A program made the position numbers and the translations under genes. From Gemmatimonadota bacterium (GTDB lineage Bacteria > Gemmatimonadota > Gemmatimonadetes > Palauibacterales > KS3-K002): a DNA stretch of 50,836 bases. The notes beneath the pieces were generated by a model, which was not told where the DNA came from, ran no database searches, and worked only from the letters and a program-made list of their open reading frames with translations. Positions 1 to 9,278 of this stretch are shown piece by piece; positions within the stretch are counted from its first letter, which is position 1, and each line of letters opens with the position of its first letter. The DNA is taken from assembly GCA_020344375.1 (NCBI GenBank), contig CP070823.1:2152885-2203720 (forward strand), given 5' to 3'.

Positions 1-861
1 GCCCTCGGTGAACTGGCGAGGCCGCTCGTACTCCACCGCCAGAGCCCCGACCGGGCCAGCGTCGACGATCATCGGCACGATGATCGCCGACCCCACCTTG
101 GAATCGATGCCGTGAGCGTAGAGGGGAAACCTCGCCTTCCCCGTCAGATCGTCACGCGGCAGCACGGTCACGTTGCCCAGCGCCAGCCCTAGAAACGACG
201 ACTCGCTGTCGAACTGCGCACCGGTGAGATCCTGGCCCACCTCGCCGTCCGTGGCCACGATGCTCCCTTCCCCGCGGCCTGGATCCCACGAGGCGGCTAC
301 AGCGCCGCGGGCGCCGGTCACGCGCCGTGCTCGGCAGCAGACACTGGACGCCAGCTCCTCCAAATCCAGCTCTCGATCAAGGTCCTGAATCGTCCCGTAG
401 AGCGCCTCGTACTTACGCAGATCGCTGAGGGCACGCTCCGCAGCACGCACGTCCCCCAGCAACCGTCCGGCCAGTGCGGCGGCTAGTTCCAGAGCGCGCG
501 GCGCGTCCAGGCGCGGCACACCGTCGAACTCCAGAGCCACGCAGCCGATCCGCTCGCCCTGCGCCTCAGACACAGGCGCGGCAACCACCCACCCCTCCTC
601 GGCCCCACGGAAGATGTCCCTACGCGAAGCGCGCAGTGAAACACCTTCCGCCACGACCCAGCCGAGGGCGTGTCCCAGCAGGGGTACCTCGTCCGGAACG
701 ATCTCGGCATCCACGGGAGAATGCAGTGCCACGCCCAGGTGGTCAGCGCCGGCACGCGTCCAGAGACAGGCGGTCTTCGCGCCGAGCGCCAGACGCAGGG
801 CCTCCAGCCAGGAGCGAAGCTCGTCCGCGACGCTCTGGAGCTCTCGCACACGCTCGGTCAT
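1..861 (-). CDS. GAF-domain signalling protein, C-terminus cut off by the window edge
   Basis: I read this frame from the complement of position 861 (ATG ACC GAG CGT) without a stop to base 1, giving 287 codons. It begins 9 bases after the larB stop, so it is probably co-transcribed with larB. Two regions look like GAF sensor folds: about residues 15-125 and about 145-287. The second has the typical ending with hydrophobic strands 'SAIIVPMI' and 'GALAVEYE' followed by 'RQFTEG'. Between them is a short helical linker containing 'LSDLRKYEALYGTIQDLDRE'. The output domain (histidine kinase, GGDEF or sigma-54 type) lies beyond the window, so the function is unknown. GAF domains bind small ligands or mediate dimer signalling; the ligand cannot be inferred here. 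Confidence 0.75.
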   Translation of the reverse strand, partial: MTERVRELQSVADELRSWLEALRLALGAKTACLWTRAGADHLGVALHSPVDAEIVPDEVPLLGHALGWVVAEGVSLRASRRDIFRGAEEGWVVAAPVSEAQGERIGCVALEFDGVPRLDAPRALELAAALAGRLLGDVRAAERALSDLRKYEALYGTIQDLDRELDLEELASSVCCRARRVTGARGAVAASWDPGRGEGSIVATDGEVGQDLTGAQFDSESSFLGLALGNVTVLPRDDLTGKARFPLYAHGIDSKVGSAIIVPMIVDAGPVGALAVEYERPRQFTEG

Positions 862-870
862 CGTCGAAGG

Positions 871-1626
871 CTAGGTGAGACGGTTGATGCGGGTGGCGGC
901 GGCAGCGGCGCCGTAGCCGTTGTCGATGTTGACGACCACGACACCTGGCGCGCAGCTGTTGAGCAGCGAGAGGAGCGCGGCGAGCCCGGCGAAGGAGGCG
1001 CCATACCCGATGCTGGTGGGGACAGCGACCACGGGCGTCCCGACCAGCCCGCCGACCACGGACGCGAGTGCAGCCTCCATGCCCGCCACGACGATGATCA
1101 CGGCCGCTTCCTGGAGTTCCTGCTGATCAGCGAGCAGGCGATGGAGTCCGGCGACGCCCACATCATCGAGGCGCCTGACCGGGTTGCCCATGGCCCGGGC
1201 GGCCACCGCCGCCTCCTCGGCGACCGGCAGGTCGGAGGTGCCGGCGCTGACGATGAGCACTGGCCCCCGGATCGCAACCTGCAGCGGCTCGTCGGGCGGC
1301 AGGTAGGCCGTGCGTGCCAGGTCGTTGATTTCGATGCCTGGGTGCTCCTCAGCGAGGCGCCGGCGGATAGCCTCGTCGGCCCGTGTGGCCAGCAGGCCAT
1401 CCCCAGCGGCGGCGAGGCGGGCGCAGATTGCAGAGACCTGATCGGGCGTCTTGCCGGGGCAATAGACGACCTCGGGGTAGCCCTGTCGCAGAGCGCGGTG
1501 ATGGTCGATCCTGGCGAACCCGAGATCCTCGAAAGGCGCCCGCTCGAGCTGGTCGAGCAGGTCACGAACCGATAACTCGCCCCGCTGAAGACGTTCCAGC
1601 AGGCCCTTTAGTCGTTCAGGTCTCAT
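871..1626 (-). CDS. larB: LarB, pyridinium-3,5-biscarboxylic acid mononucleotide synthase (nickel-pincer cofactor)
   Basis: LarB carboxylates and hydrolyses nicotinic acid adenine dinucleotide to make P2CMN, the first step of the nickel-pincer nucleotide cofactor used by lactate racemase and other LarA-type enzymes. The 251-residue length fits the family. The N-terminal helical part is followed by a PurE-like core with 'LIVSAGTSDLPVAEEAA', 'VAGMEAALASVVGGL', 'VPTSIGYGASFAGL' and 'NIDNGYGAAAAA', all typical LarB blocks. The ATG at 1626 sits about 32 bases after the predicted start of transcription from a good promoter at 1666-1693. LarC, LarE and LarA are not in this window, so the rest of the pathway must be elsewhere. 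A GAF protein follows immediately downstream. Confidence 0.9.
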   Translation of the reverse strand: MRPERLKGLLERLQRGELSVRDLLDQLERAPFEDLGFARIDHHRALRQGYPEVVYCPGKTPDQVSAICARLAAAGDGLLATRADEAIRRRLAEEHPGIEINDLARTAYLPPDEPLQVAIRGPVLIVSAGTSDLPVAEEAAVAARAMGNPVRRLDDVGVAGLHRLLADQQELQEAAVIIVVAGMEAALASVVGGLVGTPVVAVPTSIGYGASFAGLAALLSLLNSCAPGVVVVNIDNGYGAAAAATRINRLT

Positions 1627-1665
1627 ACTTCGGTTCGGGGCGGCGGGGACGGCGCATCGGCGCCG

Positions 1666-1693
1666 AATATACGCCCAGGGAAGAAGCCGTCAA
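1666..1693 (-). promoter_or_regulatory. Sigma-70-type promoter for larB
   Basis: On the minus strand a -35 element TTGACG (1688-1693) is followed by a 16-base spacer and a -10 element TATATT (1666-1671); each matches consensus at five of six positions. The -35 lies inside the left arm of the inverted repeat at 1684-1714. Confidence 0.55.
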
Positions 1694-1714
1694 ACCAGCG
1701 GGGCTGGACGGCTT
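1684..1714. promoter_or_regulatory. Inverted repeat between divergent larB and EIIA promoters
   Basis: Arms AAGCCGTC (1684-1691) and GACGGCTT (1707-1714) are perfect complements, with an inner CAGC/GCTG pairing around GGG. The repeat overlaps the larB -35 and directly abuts the -35 of the divergent EIIA promoter, so it could be an operator controlling both. In RNA it would form a hairpin followed by a short T run on the plus strand, but no plus-strand gene lies upstream to terminate. Confidence 0.4.
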
Positions 1715-1743
1715 TTGACACTGGACACAACGTGCCATATTGA
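1715..1743 (+). promoter_or_regulatory. Candidate promoter for the PtsN-like EIIA gene
   Basis: A perfect -35 TTGACA (1715-1720) is followed after 17 bases by TATTGA (1738-1743), a weak -10. The strong -35 and the position upstream of the EIIA start support it; the poor -10 suggests help from an activator or an alternative spacing. Confidence 0.4.
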
Positions 1744-1814
1744 TAGCCCTGGGTGGCGGGGAGTGTGTGCTGGACGTGGCGCAGGGAGCGTGCTCGAGGG
1801 GACCGGAGGTGGCG

Positions 1815-2267
1815 ATGCAATTGACAGAGTTCTTCACTGAAGATGTGATCAAGCTGGATCTGCAGGGAGACCACAAGGATGACATCCTCAAAGAGCTGAT
1901 CTCCCTGCTCAAGCTTTCCGAGAAGTCCGAGGGCATCCTGTTCAAGATGCTGAAGCGGCGCGAGAACCTGGGGTCGACAGGGATCGGCCGCGGGATCGCG
2001 ATCCCCCACTGCCGGTCGCTGGTCGTCAACCACCTGCGCGTCGCGTTCGGCCGCGCGAAAGACCCTATCGACTTCAAGGCGATAGACGACAAGCCCGTGT
2101 CCTTCTTCTTCCTCATCGTCGCCCCACCCCTCGAGGTCTCGAACCAATACTTGCCGGTGCTGGGGAAGATCGCCCAGCTGTGCCGCGAGCCTGACGTGCC
2201 GGAGAAGCTGGCGAAGATCGAAACGCCAGCCCAGTTCCTGGAGCTACTGGATCAGAAGCAGGTTTGA
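1815..2267 (+). CDS. PTS EIIA protein, fructose/nitrogen (PtsN-like) type
   Basis: A 150-residue EIIA of the fructose-mannitol/Ntr class (PTS_EIIA type 2). The phospho-acceptor is His65 in 'STGIGRGIAIPH'; the surrounding 'RRENLGSTGIG' and 'FFFLIVAPP' blocks are typical. I chose ATG 1815 because GGAGGT (1805-1810) lies four bases before it and the EIIA fold begins at 'MQLTEFFTED'; the 25 extra upstream codons look non-coding. No membrane domain is fused or adjacent, so a regulatory role is more likely than transport. It is distinct from the mannose-type EIIA at 13.2-13.6 kb and could receive phosphate from the EI and HPr encoded at 9.3-11.3 kb (inference). A zinc-ribbon gene follows 16 bases downstream. 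Confidence 0.88.
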   Translation: MQLTEFFTEDVIKLDLQGDHKDDILKELISLLKLSEKSEGILFKMLKRRENLGSTGIGRGIAIPHCRSLVVNHLRVAFGRAKDPIDFKAIDDKPVSFFFLIVAPPLEVSNQYLPVLGKIAQLCREPDVPEKLAKIETPAQFLELLDQKQV

Positions 2268-2283
2268 CGCAAGGACGTGTTGT

Positions 2284-2640
2284 ATGCATCCCCAGCTTGA
2301 AATTCTCCTGGAGCTGCAAGACCTGAAAACACAACAGAGGGAACTAGTAGAGGCCGCTGAGGACAGCAGCCACGAGATCGAGCGGAAGGTCTTCCGAGTA
2401 AGACCGGAGGACGCCGCCGCGCAGCTTCAGGCGAAGATCGAGGAGATGGAGGCCACGCTCGCCCCTGACATCGCTAACCGTTACCGGGTCATCTTAGACC
2501 GACGCGCCAGGGCGGTGGCACCCGTGTTGAGCGGCATCTGCTACGGGTGTTTCATGACCGTACCGACCGCGTTACCCCAAAGTAACGAGGAGATCCGCTG
2601 GTGCGAGCACTGCGGATCGTTTCTCTACTTCGTGGATTGA
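2284..2640 (+). CDS. Short C4 zinc-ribbon protein (zf-RING_7/CT398-like)
   Basis: A 118-residue cytoplasmic protein with a helical, partly coiled-coil N-terminus (residues 1-60) and a C-terminal zinc ribbon formed by 'CYGC' and 'CEHC' with a 'PTALPQ' linker between. This resembles the C-terminal half of the zf-RING_7 family, whose longer members have about 240 residues with an extended coiled coil. AAGGA lies about nine bases before the ATG. It follows the EIIA gene by 16 bases and probably shares its transcript. The family's biochemical role is not settled; nucleic acid or protein binding is plausible. Confidence 0.7.
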   Translation: MHPQLEILLELQDLKTQQRELVEAAEDSSHEIERKVFRVRPEDAAAQLQAKIEEMEATLAPDIANRYRVILDRRARAVAPVLSGICYGCFMTVPTALPQSNEEIRWCEHCGSFLYFVD

Positions 2641-2652
2641 CCTGGTAACGCT

Positions 2653-3117
2653 TCAGCGGGTGACGATCATCTTACGAACGTCCTGTGCACGGTTCGCGAT
2701 GATCTGGCAGAAGTAGATCCCAGACGACACGGGCTGCCCGTTCCGATCCGTCCCGTCCCAGTAGAGCAGGTAGCGACCCGGTGCCTCATAGGTCAGCTCC
2801 CGGGCGGCCTGACCGGCGGCCGTCGGGTGATCGAGAGTAATCGGGTTCGCAACGAGCTGGCGGAGAAGGTTATAGATACGCACCGTGACCAGGACCGGCC
2901 GTCCATCCTGGAACAGGTCTTCTCCCAGTACGAACGGGATCCGGGTCTCGTTCCTGAAAGGATTCGGGTAGTTCGGCTCCAATCGCACACCGCGGACTTC
3001 GTCCTGCGTGACTTCCTGAGGCACCGCGGTGCTGTCGGTCTGTTGCGCGAAAACCTCCGGCGAGCCAGTGGCTCGCGCCACCAGAAGGACGAGGAGCACA
3101 GCACAACTGTGCTTCAT
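2653..3117 (-). CDS. Small secreted protein with a FlgD-like/T9SS-sorting-like domain
   Basis: A 154-residue protein with a signal peptide ('CAVLLVLLVARATG') and a single Ig-like FlgD domain. The 'NYPNPFRNETRIPFVL' opening, 'YWDGTDRNGQPVSSGIYF' middle and 'RKMIVTR' end are the hallmark of FlgD-Ig domains and of the type A sorting tails of FCB bacteria. Usually the domain sits at the end of a large secreted protein; here it is almost the entire mature protein. I chose ATG 3117 over a start 40 codons upstream because a purine-rich GGGAGGGG lies just before it and the signal peptide begins there. It is convergent with the zinc-ribbon gene, 12 bases away. Function unknown; cell-surface or periplasmic location is inferred. 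Confidence 0.75.
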   Translation of the reverse strand: MKHSCAVLLVLLVARATGSPEVFAQQTDSTAVPQEVTQDEVRGVRLEPNYPNPFRNETRIPFVLGEDLFQDGRPVLVTVRIYNLLRQLVANPITLDHPTAAGQAARELTYEAPGRYLLYWDGTDRNGQPVSSGIYFCQIIANRAQDVRKMIVTR

Positions 3118-3208
3118 TCGCCCTGTCCCCTCCCTCAAACGGTAGCCTTGGTTCTGTTGAAGCCTCCCGGGTCCGTCAATCGTCCCGAAGCTCATTCTCC
3201 GTATTGCC

Positions 3209-3237
3209 AAAATAGAAACGCAACCCGAAGTCGGCAA
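3209..3237 (-). promoter_or_regulatory. Candidate promoter for the FlgD-like gene
   Basis: On the minus strand TTGCCG (3232-3237), a 17-base spacer and TATTTT (3209-3214) lie in the 138-base gap after selB, each with four of six consensus bases. The leader to ATG 3117 would be about 85 bases. Confidence 0.35.
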
Positions 3238-3255
3238 GAAGCGCGCGGCACCCTA

Positions 3256-5154
3256 TCACACTTCTCTCAGCACGCGGCCTGCCGGGACACGGCGCGTGAA
3301 CCCGGAGGCATCCAGGTACTCAAGTAGTGGGATAAGATACTTTCTGCTCACCCCAAACGCTTCGCGCAACTGCGACGGCGTCGCCACCCGCCCTCCAGCC
3401 AGCATCTCACCCACGCGTGCCCTCATCCTTCTTATAGCCCCGGAGTCGAAGTAGAGATCCGGCGTGACTGCCACCAACTCTCCTCGGCCAGCCAGGAACT
3501 TCAGGACGCTGAGACACTCGTGCTCAGGGACGCCCAGGACCCCTGCCAGTTCCTTGAGCGCAAGCGGGGTGAGGCCAGCCGCGCGGATGCGGTCGCGGGC
3601 GGCCGCCGCCAGCCGCTCCTGCTCCGGCAAGAGCCGGGGGACGTGGCCGGCCAGAGCAGCCACGGAGCCCTCGATGCGGATCGTCCCTTCCCGCTGCAGA
3701 TCGGCGAGAATGGCGTTGACGAGTCCGGGTGAGCGGCCGATCGCGCTGCGCAACGATTCCAGGCTGACGCCGGCTGCCGCCACATCACGGGCGTGCTCCC
3801 GGGCGAGGCTCTCGAGCAGCGAATCCCGGGCGTCGCGCAGGCCGTCCTCTGAGTACCAGCGCTCACCCAACTCGCGGATCGAGCCTTCCGTTGCCAAGGA
3901 GCGAAGATCACGGTCGAGTTCGGACGGCGTGGCTCCGGCAAGCACGGCCAGCTCGGCTGCGGAGGCGCCGTCGCTCAGCCCCGTCAGCACCCGGTGGACC
4001 CGCTCCTTCCCTTCGAGCGCTGCCAAAGCTCGGTGCTGCGCAGCCTCGCCTTCCCGGAAACGGCCGTGCCGGGACGCCCAAGGATCGATGACGACGCCAC
4101 CGCCGATCGTTGTCACCGGTGAGTAGAACCGAATCACGAAGCGATCTCCGCAGCGGGCGACCACGGGCTCCTCCAATCGGAGCTGGACGACCGCGCCGTC
4201 ACCGGGATGCAGGAGTTCCCGCTCGTCGAGCACGACACGCGCCATCGTCTCGGCGGTGCCCAGGTGGAAGCGGACGCGCTGCCAGTGCTTGACGGGCCTG
4301 GGCGAGTCCGGCAGAAGCTCCAACCTGGCGTTGAGGTAGCGTGTGGTGCGCCAGACGGCATCGTTCGTGAGCCAGTCGCCTCGCCTTACCTGCGACCGTT
4401 GGACACCTGCCAAGGCCAAGGCAGCTCTCTGACCGGCCCGCGCCACCTGCACGTCAGCGCCATGCACCTGGATACCGCGGACCCGTGCCTCGCAGTCGGC
4501 GGGAAGGATGCGGATCTCAGCTCCGGCCTTGATCCGGCCGCTCCAGACCGTCCCCGTGACCACAGTACCCACGCCGCGCACACTGAAGGAGCGATCAACA
4601 GGCAAGCGGAAGAGGTCGTCGTCGCTGCGAGCCCGGACGCTGCGCGCCACCTCCTGAATCCTGGCATTCAGCTCATCGACCCCTTCGCCCGTCACGGCGG
4701 AGACGGCAACCACCGGCCAGTCGACCGCACCCATCACCGCGGCGATCTCGTCCCTGACCGACTCTTTGGCCAGAACTCGCCAGTCCACATCGACCAGATC
4801 GCACTTGCTAACAGCGGCGACCCCGCGCTCCACTCCGAGCAGGCGCGCGATCCAGAGATGTTCGCGCGTCTGCGGCATCGGTCCTTCGTCGGCCGCCACG
4901 ACCAGCAAGAGCATATCGATCCCGGTCGCGCCCGCGAGCATGTTCTTCACGAAATCCTCATGACCTGGCACGTCGACGACCGAAATCTCCAGCTCCTTGG
5001 AATCAGTCGGGAAGCGTGCGAAGCCGAGATCGATGGTGATGCCGCGCTGCCGCTCCTCTTCCCAGCGATCCGTGTTGACCCCTGTCAGGGCCTCGACCAG
5101 CACGGTTTTGCCGTGATCGACGTGTCCGGCGGTACCGAGTATGACGGATTTCAT
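3256..5154 (-). CDS. selB: Selenocysteine-specific elongation factor SelB
   Basis: SelB is the GTPase that delivers selenocysteyl-tRNA to UGA codons marked by a SECIS element. The 632-residue protein has the G domain with P-loop 'GHVDHGKT' (residues 10-17), 'DVPGHEDF' (61-68) and 'SKCD' (116-119), then beta-barrel domains including 'PVDRSFSVRGVGTVVTGTV', and a C-terminal part of winged-helix repeats from about residue 370 that in the family bind the SECIS hairpin. Unlike EF-Tu it has this long C-terminal extension, which supports the SelB call. Its ATG overlaps the recO stop by four bases. selA, selD and tRNA-Sec are not seen here, and I found no selenoprotein gene in the window. Confidence 0.95.
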   Translation of the reverse strand: MKSVILGTAGHVDHGKTVLVEALTGVNTDRWEEERQRGITIDLGFARFPTDSKELEISVVDVPGHEDFVKNMLAGATGIDMLLLVVAADEGPMPQTREHLWIARLLGVERGVAAVSKCDLVDVDWRVLAKESVRDEIAAVMGAVDWPVVAVSAVTGEGVDELNARIQEVARSVRARSDDDLFRLPVDRSFSVRGVGTVVTGTVWSGRIKAGAEIRILPADCEARVRGIQVHGADVQVARAGQRAALALAGVQRSQVRRGDWLTNDAVWRTTRYLNARLELLPDSPRPVKHWQRVRFHLGTAETMARVVLDERELLHPGDGAVVQLRLEEPVVARCGDRFVIRFYSPVTTIGGGVVIDPWASRHGRFREGEAAQHRALAALEGKERVHRVLTGLSDGASAAELAVLAGATPSELDRDLRSLATEGSIRELGERWYSEDGLRDARDSLLESLAREHARDVAAAGVSLESLRSAIGRSPGLVNAILADLQREGTIRIEGSVAALAGHVPRLLPEQERLAAAARDRIRAAGLTPLALKELAGVLGVPEHECLSVLKFLAGRGELVAVTPDLYFDSGAIRRMRARVGEMLAGGRVATPSQLREAFGVSRKYLIPLLEYLDASGFTRRVPAGRVLREV

Positions 5155-5906
5155 CCCAAGCGTTCTTCCAGGAAGCGGAAGGAGTTGAGCGGCCGGTGAT
5201 CCGCGAGGTGATAGGCGACGAAATCGCGCAGCAGGTCGCGCTGAGCCCGCGCCGACTCGAGCGGCCGCCCGTCCCCTCGGCCACCTCTCACGAGCGTTAC
5301 CAGCTCGGCACGCGCCGCGCGTGACAGCTCACGCAGGCTGGACTTCTCTGCCTGCGGCTGACACCGCTCACAGACGATACCGCCACCCATCAGGTCGAAG
5401 TGGGTCGGCTCGGCGGCTTCGTCCTGGCGACCACACAGCGAGCAGCGCTCGGTGCTGGGGGCGAAGCCCAGGTGTACAATCAGCTTCCACGCCTCCTCGA
5501 GCATCGCCGTCTCCACATCCCCGCTTTCTGCCAACAGTCGGTCGAGCCCCCGGCCCAGCTGATCGAAGAGCTCCGCGTCAGGTGCGGCCGGTGCGAAGCG
5601 CAGCGCGATTTCGGTGAGCAACCCGGCCGCCGCATAGCGCGCCAGCTCGCGGCCCAGCGCCTGGCGCTCGCGGTGCAACTCGAAGGCGGAGAGGGTGTGC
5701 AGCTCACGCCCCTCCTTGGCGTAGAAGGTGGCGATCCCGTCCGTGAACGGCTCCAGCAGGCCACCGAATCGGCTCTTGGGGCGGCGCGCGCCCTTCGCGA
5801 TGACCGAGCAAAGACCGTGGTCACGGGTAAGCAGCCGGAGGATCTTGCTGGTCTCGCTGTACTCGTAGGTCTTGAGAATGGTGGCAAAGGTCGTAACGAG
5901 CGACAT
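5151..5906 (-). CDS. recO: DNA repair protein RecO
   Basis: RecO works with RecF and RecR to load RecA onto SSB-coated gaps. The 251-residue protein starts with the OB fold ('TFATILKTYEYSETSKILRL', then 'GLCSVIAKGARRPKS') and continues with the helical domain carrying a zinc-binding set 'CSLCG' and 'CERCQ'. Length is normal for the family. Its stop overlaps the selB ATG by four bases, so the two are translationally coupled, with recO first. It lies downstream of a terminator at 5992-6022, so it should have its own promoter between 5907 and 5990, which I could not assign. Confidence 0.93.
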   Translation of the reverse strand: MSLVTTFATILKTYEYSETSKILRLLTRDHGLCSVIAKGARRPKSRFGGLLEPFTDGIATFYAKEGRELHTLSAFELHRERQALGRELARYAAAGLLTEIALRFAPAAPDAELFDQLGRGLDRLLAESGDVETAMLEEAWKLIVHLGFAPSTERCSLCGRQDEAAEPTHFDLMGGGIVCERCQPQAEKSSLRELSRAARAELVTLVRGGRGDGRPLESARAQRDLLRDFVAYHLADHRPLNSFRFLEERLG

Positions 5907-5991
5907 ACCCGGAACTTAGGCGGGCGATGACGGCCCGGCCAGAGCCGAAGCCGCCATCCCGGTTGGCACGGAGACAGGTGCGTAGCAATAG

Positions 5992-6022
5992 AAAAGCCGC
6001 CGAGGCACCCGCCGCCGGCGGC
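5992..6022 (-). terminator. Intrinsic terminator of the long riboflavin-PTS-SAM gene train
   Basis: On the minus strand a perfect 7-bp G+C stem (plus-strand arms 5996-6002 and 6016-6022) with a 13-base loop is followed at once by TTTTCT. It lies 24 bases after the stop of the DUF151 gene and before recO. Confidence 0.6.
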
Positions 6023-6046
6023 CCGCTTCCAGGGCTCCGCGGGTTG

Positions 6047-6577
6047 TCAGGGGTTGAAACGACCGAAGTCCTCGGGGTTCAACCTCTTCAGGTACTCCTT
6101 GAGCTGCTCCGCGTCCATCCCCTTGGCCTCCTCGGCGTCCGGGACGTCTGGCCCCTCACCCGGCTCGATCTCGGAAGGCTGGATCTCTATGGACGCCTGC
6201 TCGAGCAGATCCTCGTGCGCGTAGATGGGTGCCTTGGCGCGCAGCGCGATCGCGATGCTGTCGCTGGGCCGGGCATCGATCGAGACGACCTGCCCGTCCC
6301 GCCTGATGATCAGCTCGGCGTGATAGGTGTTGTCAACCACCTTGGTGATGAGCACGCGCTGGAGCTCGCTGCCGAGGCCTTGGAGCATAGCCATGAACAG
6401 ATCGTGCGTCAGTGGTCGTGAGAACTTCATACCTGCCAGCTCCATGGCAATGGCGCTGGCCTCACCGGGGCCGATCCAGATGGGCAGAACGCGCTCGCCG
6501 TCCAGTTCCTGCAAGATGACCACAGGCGTGTTGGACGCCTTGTCCAGCCCGAGGCTGGCAACCCTGACTTGATTCAT
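6047..6577 (-). CDS. Bifunctional nuclease family protein (DUF151/BFN domain)
   Basis: About 176 residues. The BFN/DUF151 core covers roughly the first 125 residues: 'VVILQELDGERVLPIWIG', 'EASAIAMELAG', 'RPLTHDLFMAML' and 'SIDARPSDSIAIALRAKAPIYA', all strongly conserved in the family. The remaining 50 residues are acidic and helical. Family members have been described as DNases and RNases or as stress proteins, so the exact activity is uncertain. Two starts are possible: ATG 6577 (used here) and GTG 6586; neither has a good ribosome site. It is the last gene of the long minus-strand train, 90 bases after ahcY, and is followed by an intrinsic terminator. Confidence 0.88.
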   Translation of the reverse strand: MNQVRVASLGLDKASNTPVVILQELDGERVLPIWIGPGEASAIAMELAGMKFSRPLTHDLFMAMLQGLGSELQRVLITKVVDNTYHAELIIRRDGQVVSIDARPSDSIAIALRAKAPIYAHEDLLEQASIEIQPSEIEPGEGPDVPDAEEAKGMDAEQLKEYLKRLNPEDFGRFNP

Positions 6578-6667
6578 CGTACTCACGGTAGATCGATCGG
6601 TGGGCTCCCAGGTTTGGCCTGACCCAAGATACCAGGTCCAACTCGTCTGTAAACCCCGGCGGCAGCC

Positions 6668-8032
<1,365 letters not shown>

Positions 8033-9187
8033 TCAACCGACTTGGGACCTCAGATCACTGAGATGGTCGCCGCACTCCCAGGAGAAGCCGCCATCAGGCT
8101 CGGGCTCGCGACCGAAGTGGCCGTAGGCCGCCGTCCGCTTGAAGAGCGGACGGCGCAGGCCCAGAGCCTCGATGATCCCCCGCGGGGTCAGGTCGAACAC
8201 CTGCCGAACCGCAGCCTCGAGCTGGCCGTCGGGGACGCAGCCGGTTCCGCGGGTATCGACCAGCACCGAGACGGGGTCGGTCACACCGATGGCGTAGGCG
8301 AGCTGGACCTCACAGACGTCCGCGAGCTCCGCTGCAACGATGTTCTTGGCAATCCAGCGAGCCGCGTAGCTGGCCGAGCGGTCGACCTTGGTTGGATCCT
8401 TGCCGCTGAAGGCACCACCGCCGTGCCGCCCCATGCCGCCGTAGGTGTCGACGATGATCTTGCGCCCGGTGAGGCCCGCGTCGCCCTGCGGGCCACCAGT
8501 GACGAAGCGACCGGTGGGGTTGATGTGGATCTTGGTGGAGTCCGGGTCATAGAGCTCTGCCGGAAGGACCGGCTCGATGATGACCTCTCGGAGTCTCTCG
8601 CGGATCTCGCCGTTCTCGATGTGATCGTCGTGCTGAGCGGAGACGACGACCGCCTGGATGCGCACAGGCTGGTCTCCATCATACTCGACAGTCACCTGGG
8701 ACTTCCCGTCCGGCCGTAGCCAGGGAATGGTGCCCGACTTGCGGACCTCTGCTAGCCGTCGGGTGAGCCGGTGAGCGAGGATGATCGGCAGGGGCATGAG
8801 TTCGGGGCTCTCACGGGTGGCGTAGCCAAACATCATCCCCTGGTCCCCAGCCCCACCTGTATCGACACCTACGGCGATGTCGGCCGACTGCTGATCGATC
8901 GAGGTAATGACCGCGCACGTCTTGTGGTCGAGGCCGTAGGAGGCGTCCACGTAGCCGATATCGCGGATCGTCTCGCGCGCGACGGTCGGGATATCGACGT
9001 ACGTGCTGGTTGTGATCTCGCCGGCGACGAATGCCAGGCCCGTGGTCACCATGCATTCGGCTGCAACCCGGGCGCTGGGATCCTCCTTGATGATCGCGTC
9101 GAGGATCGCATCCGAGATCTGGTCAGCGACTTTGTCCGGGTGACCTTCGGTGACGCTTTCCGATGTGAAGAGGCGTCTTCTCGACAA
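8033..9187 (-). CDS. metK: S-adenosylmethionine synthetase
   Basis: Makes S-adenosylmethionine from methionine and ATP. The 384-residue protein shows '[18 protein letters not shown]' at the N-terminus, signature '[12 protein letters not shown]' and the P-loop-like '[16 protein letters not shown]', with '[14 protein letters not shown]' and 'YGHFGRE' near the end. I prefer TTG 9187 as start because AGGAG lies six bases before it and the resulting length matches the family; an alternative GTG at 9205 adds six residues but has no ribosome site. It lies 91 bases after the EI gene stop, a gap with a small G+C hairpin (9224-9244), and 24 bases before ahcY. Confidence 0.96.
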   Translation of the reverse strand: MSRRRLFTSESVTEGHPDKVADQISDAILDAIIKEDPSARVAAECMVTTGLAFVAGEITTSTYVDIPTVARETIRDIGYVDASYGLDHKTCAVITSIDQQSADIAVGVDTGGAGDQGMMFGYATRESPELMPLPIILAHRLTRRLAEVRKSGTIPWLRPDGKSQVTVEYDGDQPVRIQAVVVSAQHDDHIENGEIRERLREVIIEPVLPAELYDPDSTKIHINPTGRFVTGGPQGDAGLTGRKIIVDTYGGMGRHGGGAFSGKDPTKVDRSASYAARWIAKNIVAAELADVCEVQLAYAIGVTDPVSVLVDTRGTGCVPDGQLEAAVRQVFDLTPRGIIEALGLRRPLFKRTAAYGHFGREPEPDGGFSWECGDHLSDLRSQVG

Positions 9188-9278
9188 GTTCCGCTCCTGC
9201 CTCACGTCACAGTCCCGACAACCGGCCGGTGCCTAACGCCGGCCACCTGTATCTAGGAAATCGAACGAAGGTACTCTC

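Noticed and set aside
483..851. 122-codon minus-strand frame with ATG at 851
   Set aside because: Arg/Trp/Ser-rich shadow frame; the adjacent frame from 861 encodes recognisable GAF domains without a stop.
5907..6046. tRNA-Sec or other small RNA gene near selB
   Set aside because: The stretch contains only the terminator hairpin; no T-arm consensus or cloverleaf was found.
9206..9278. SAM or SAH riboswitch before metK
   Set aside because: The gap holds only a 6-bp G+C hairpin (9224-9229 with 9239-9244); I see no consensus of SAM-I, SAM-II or SAH classes, and no T run for a terminator.
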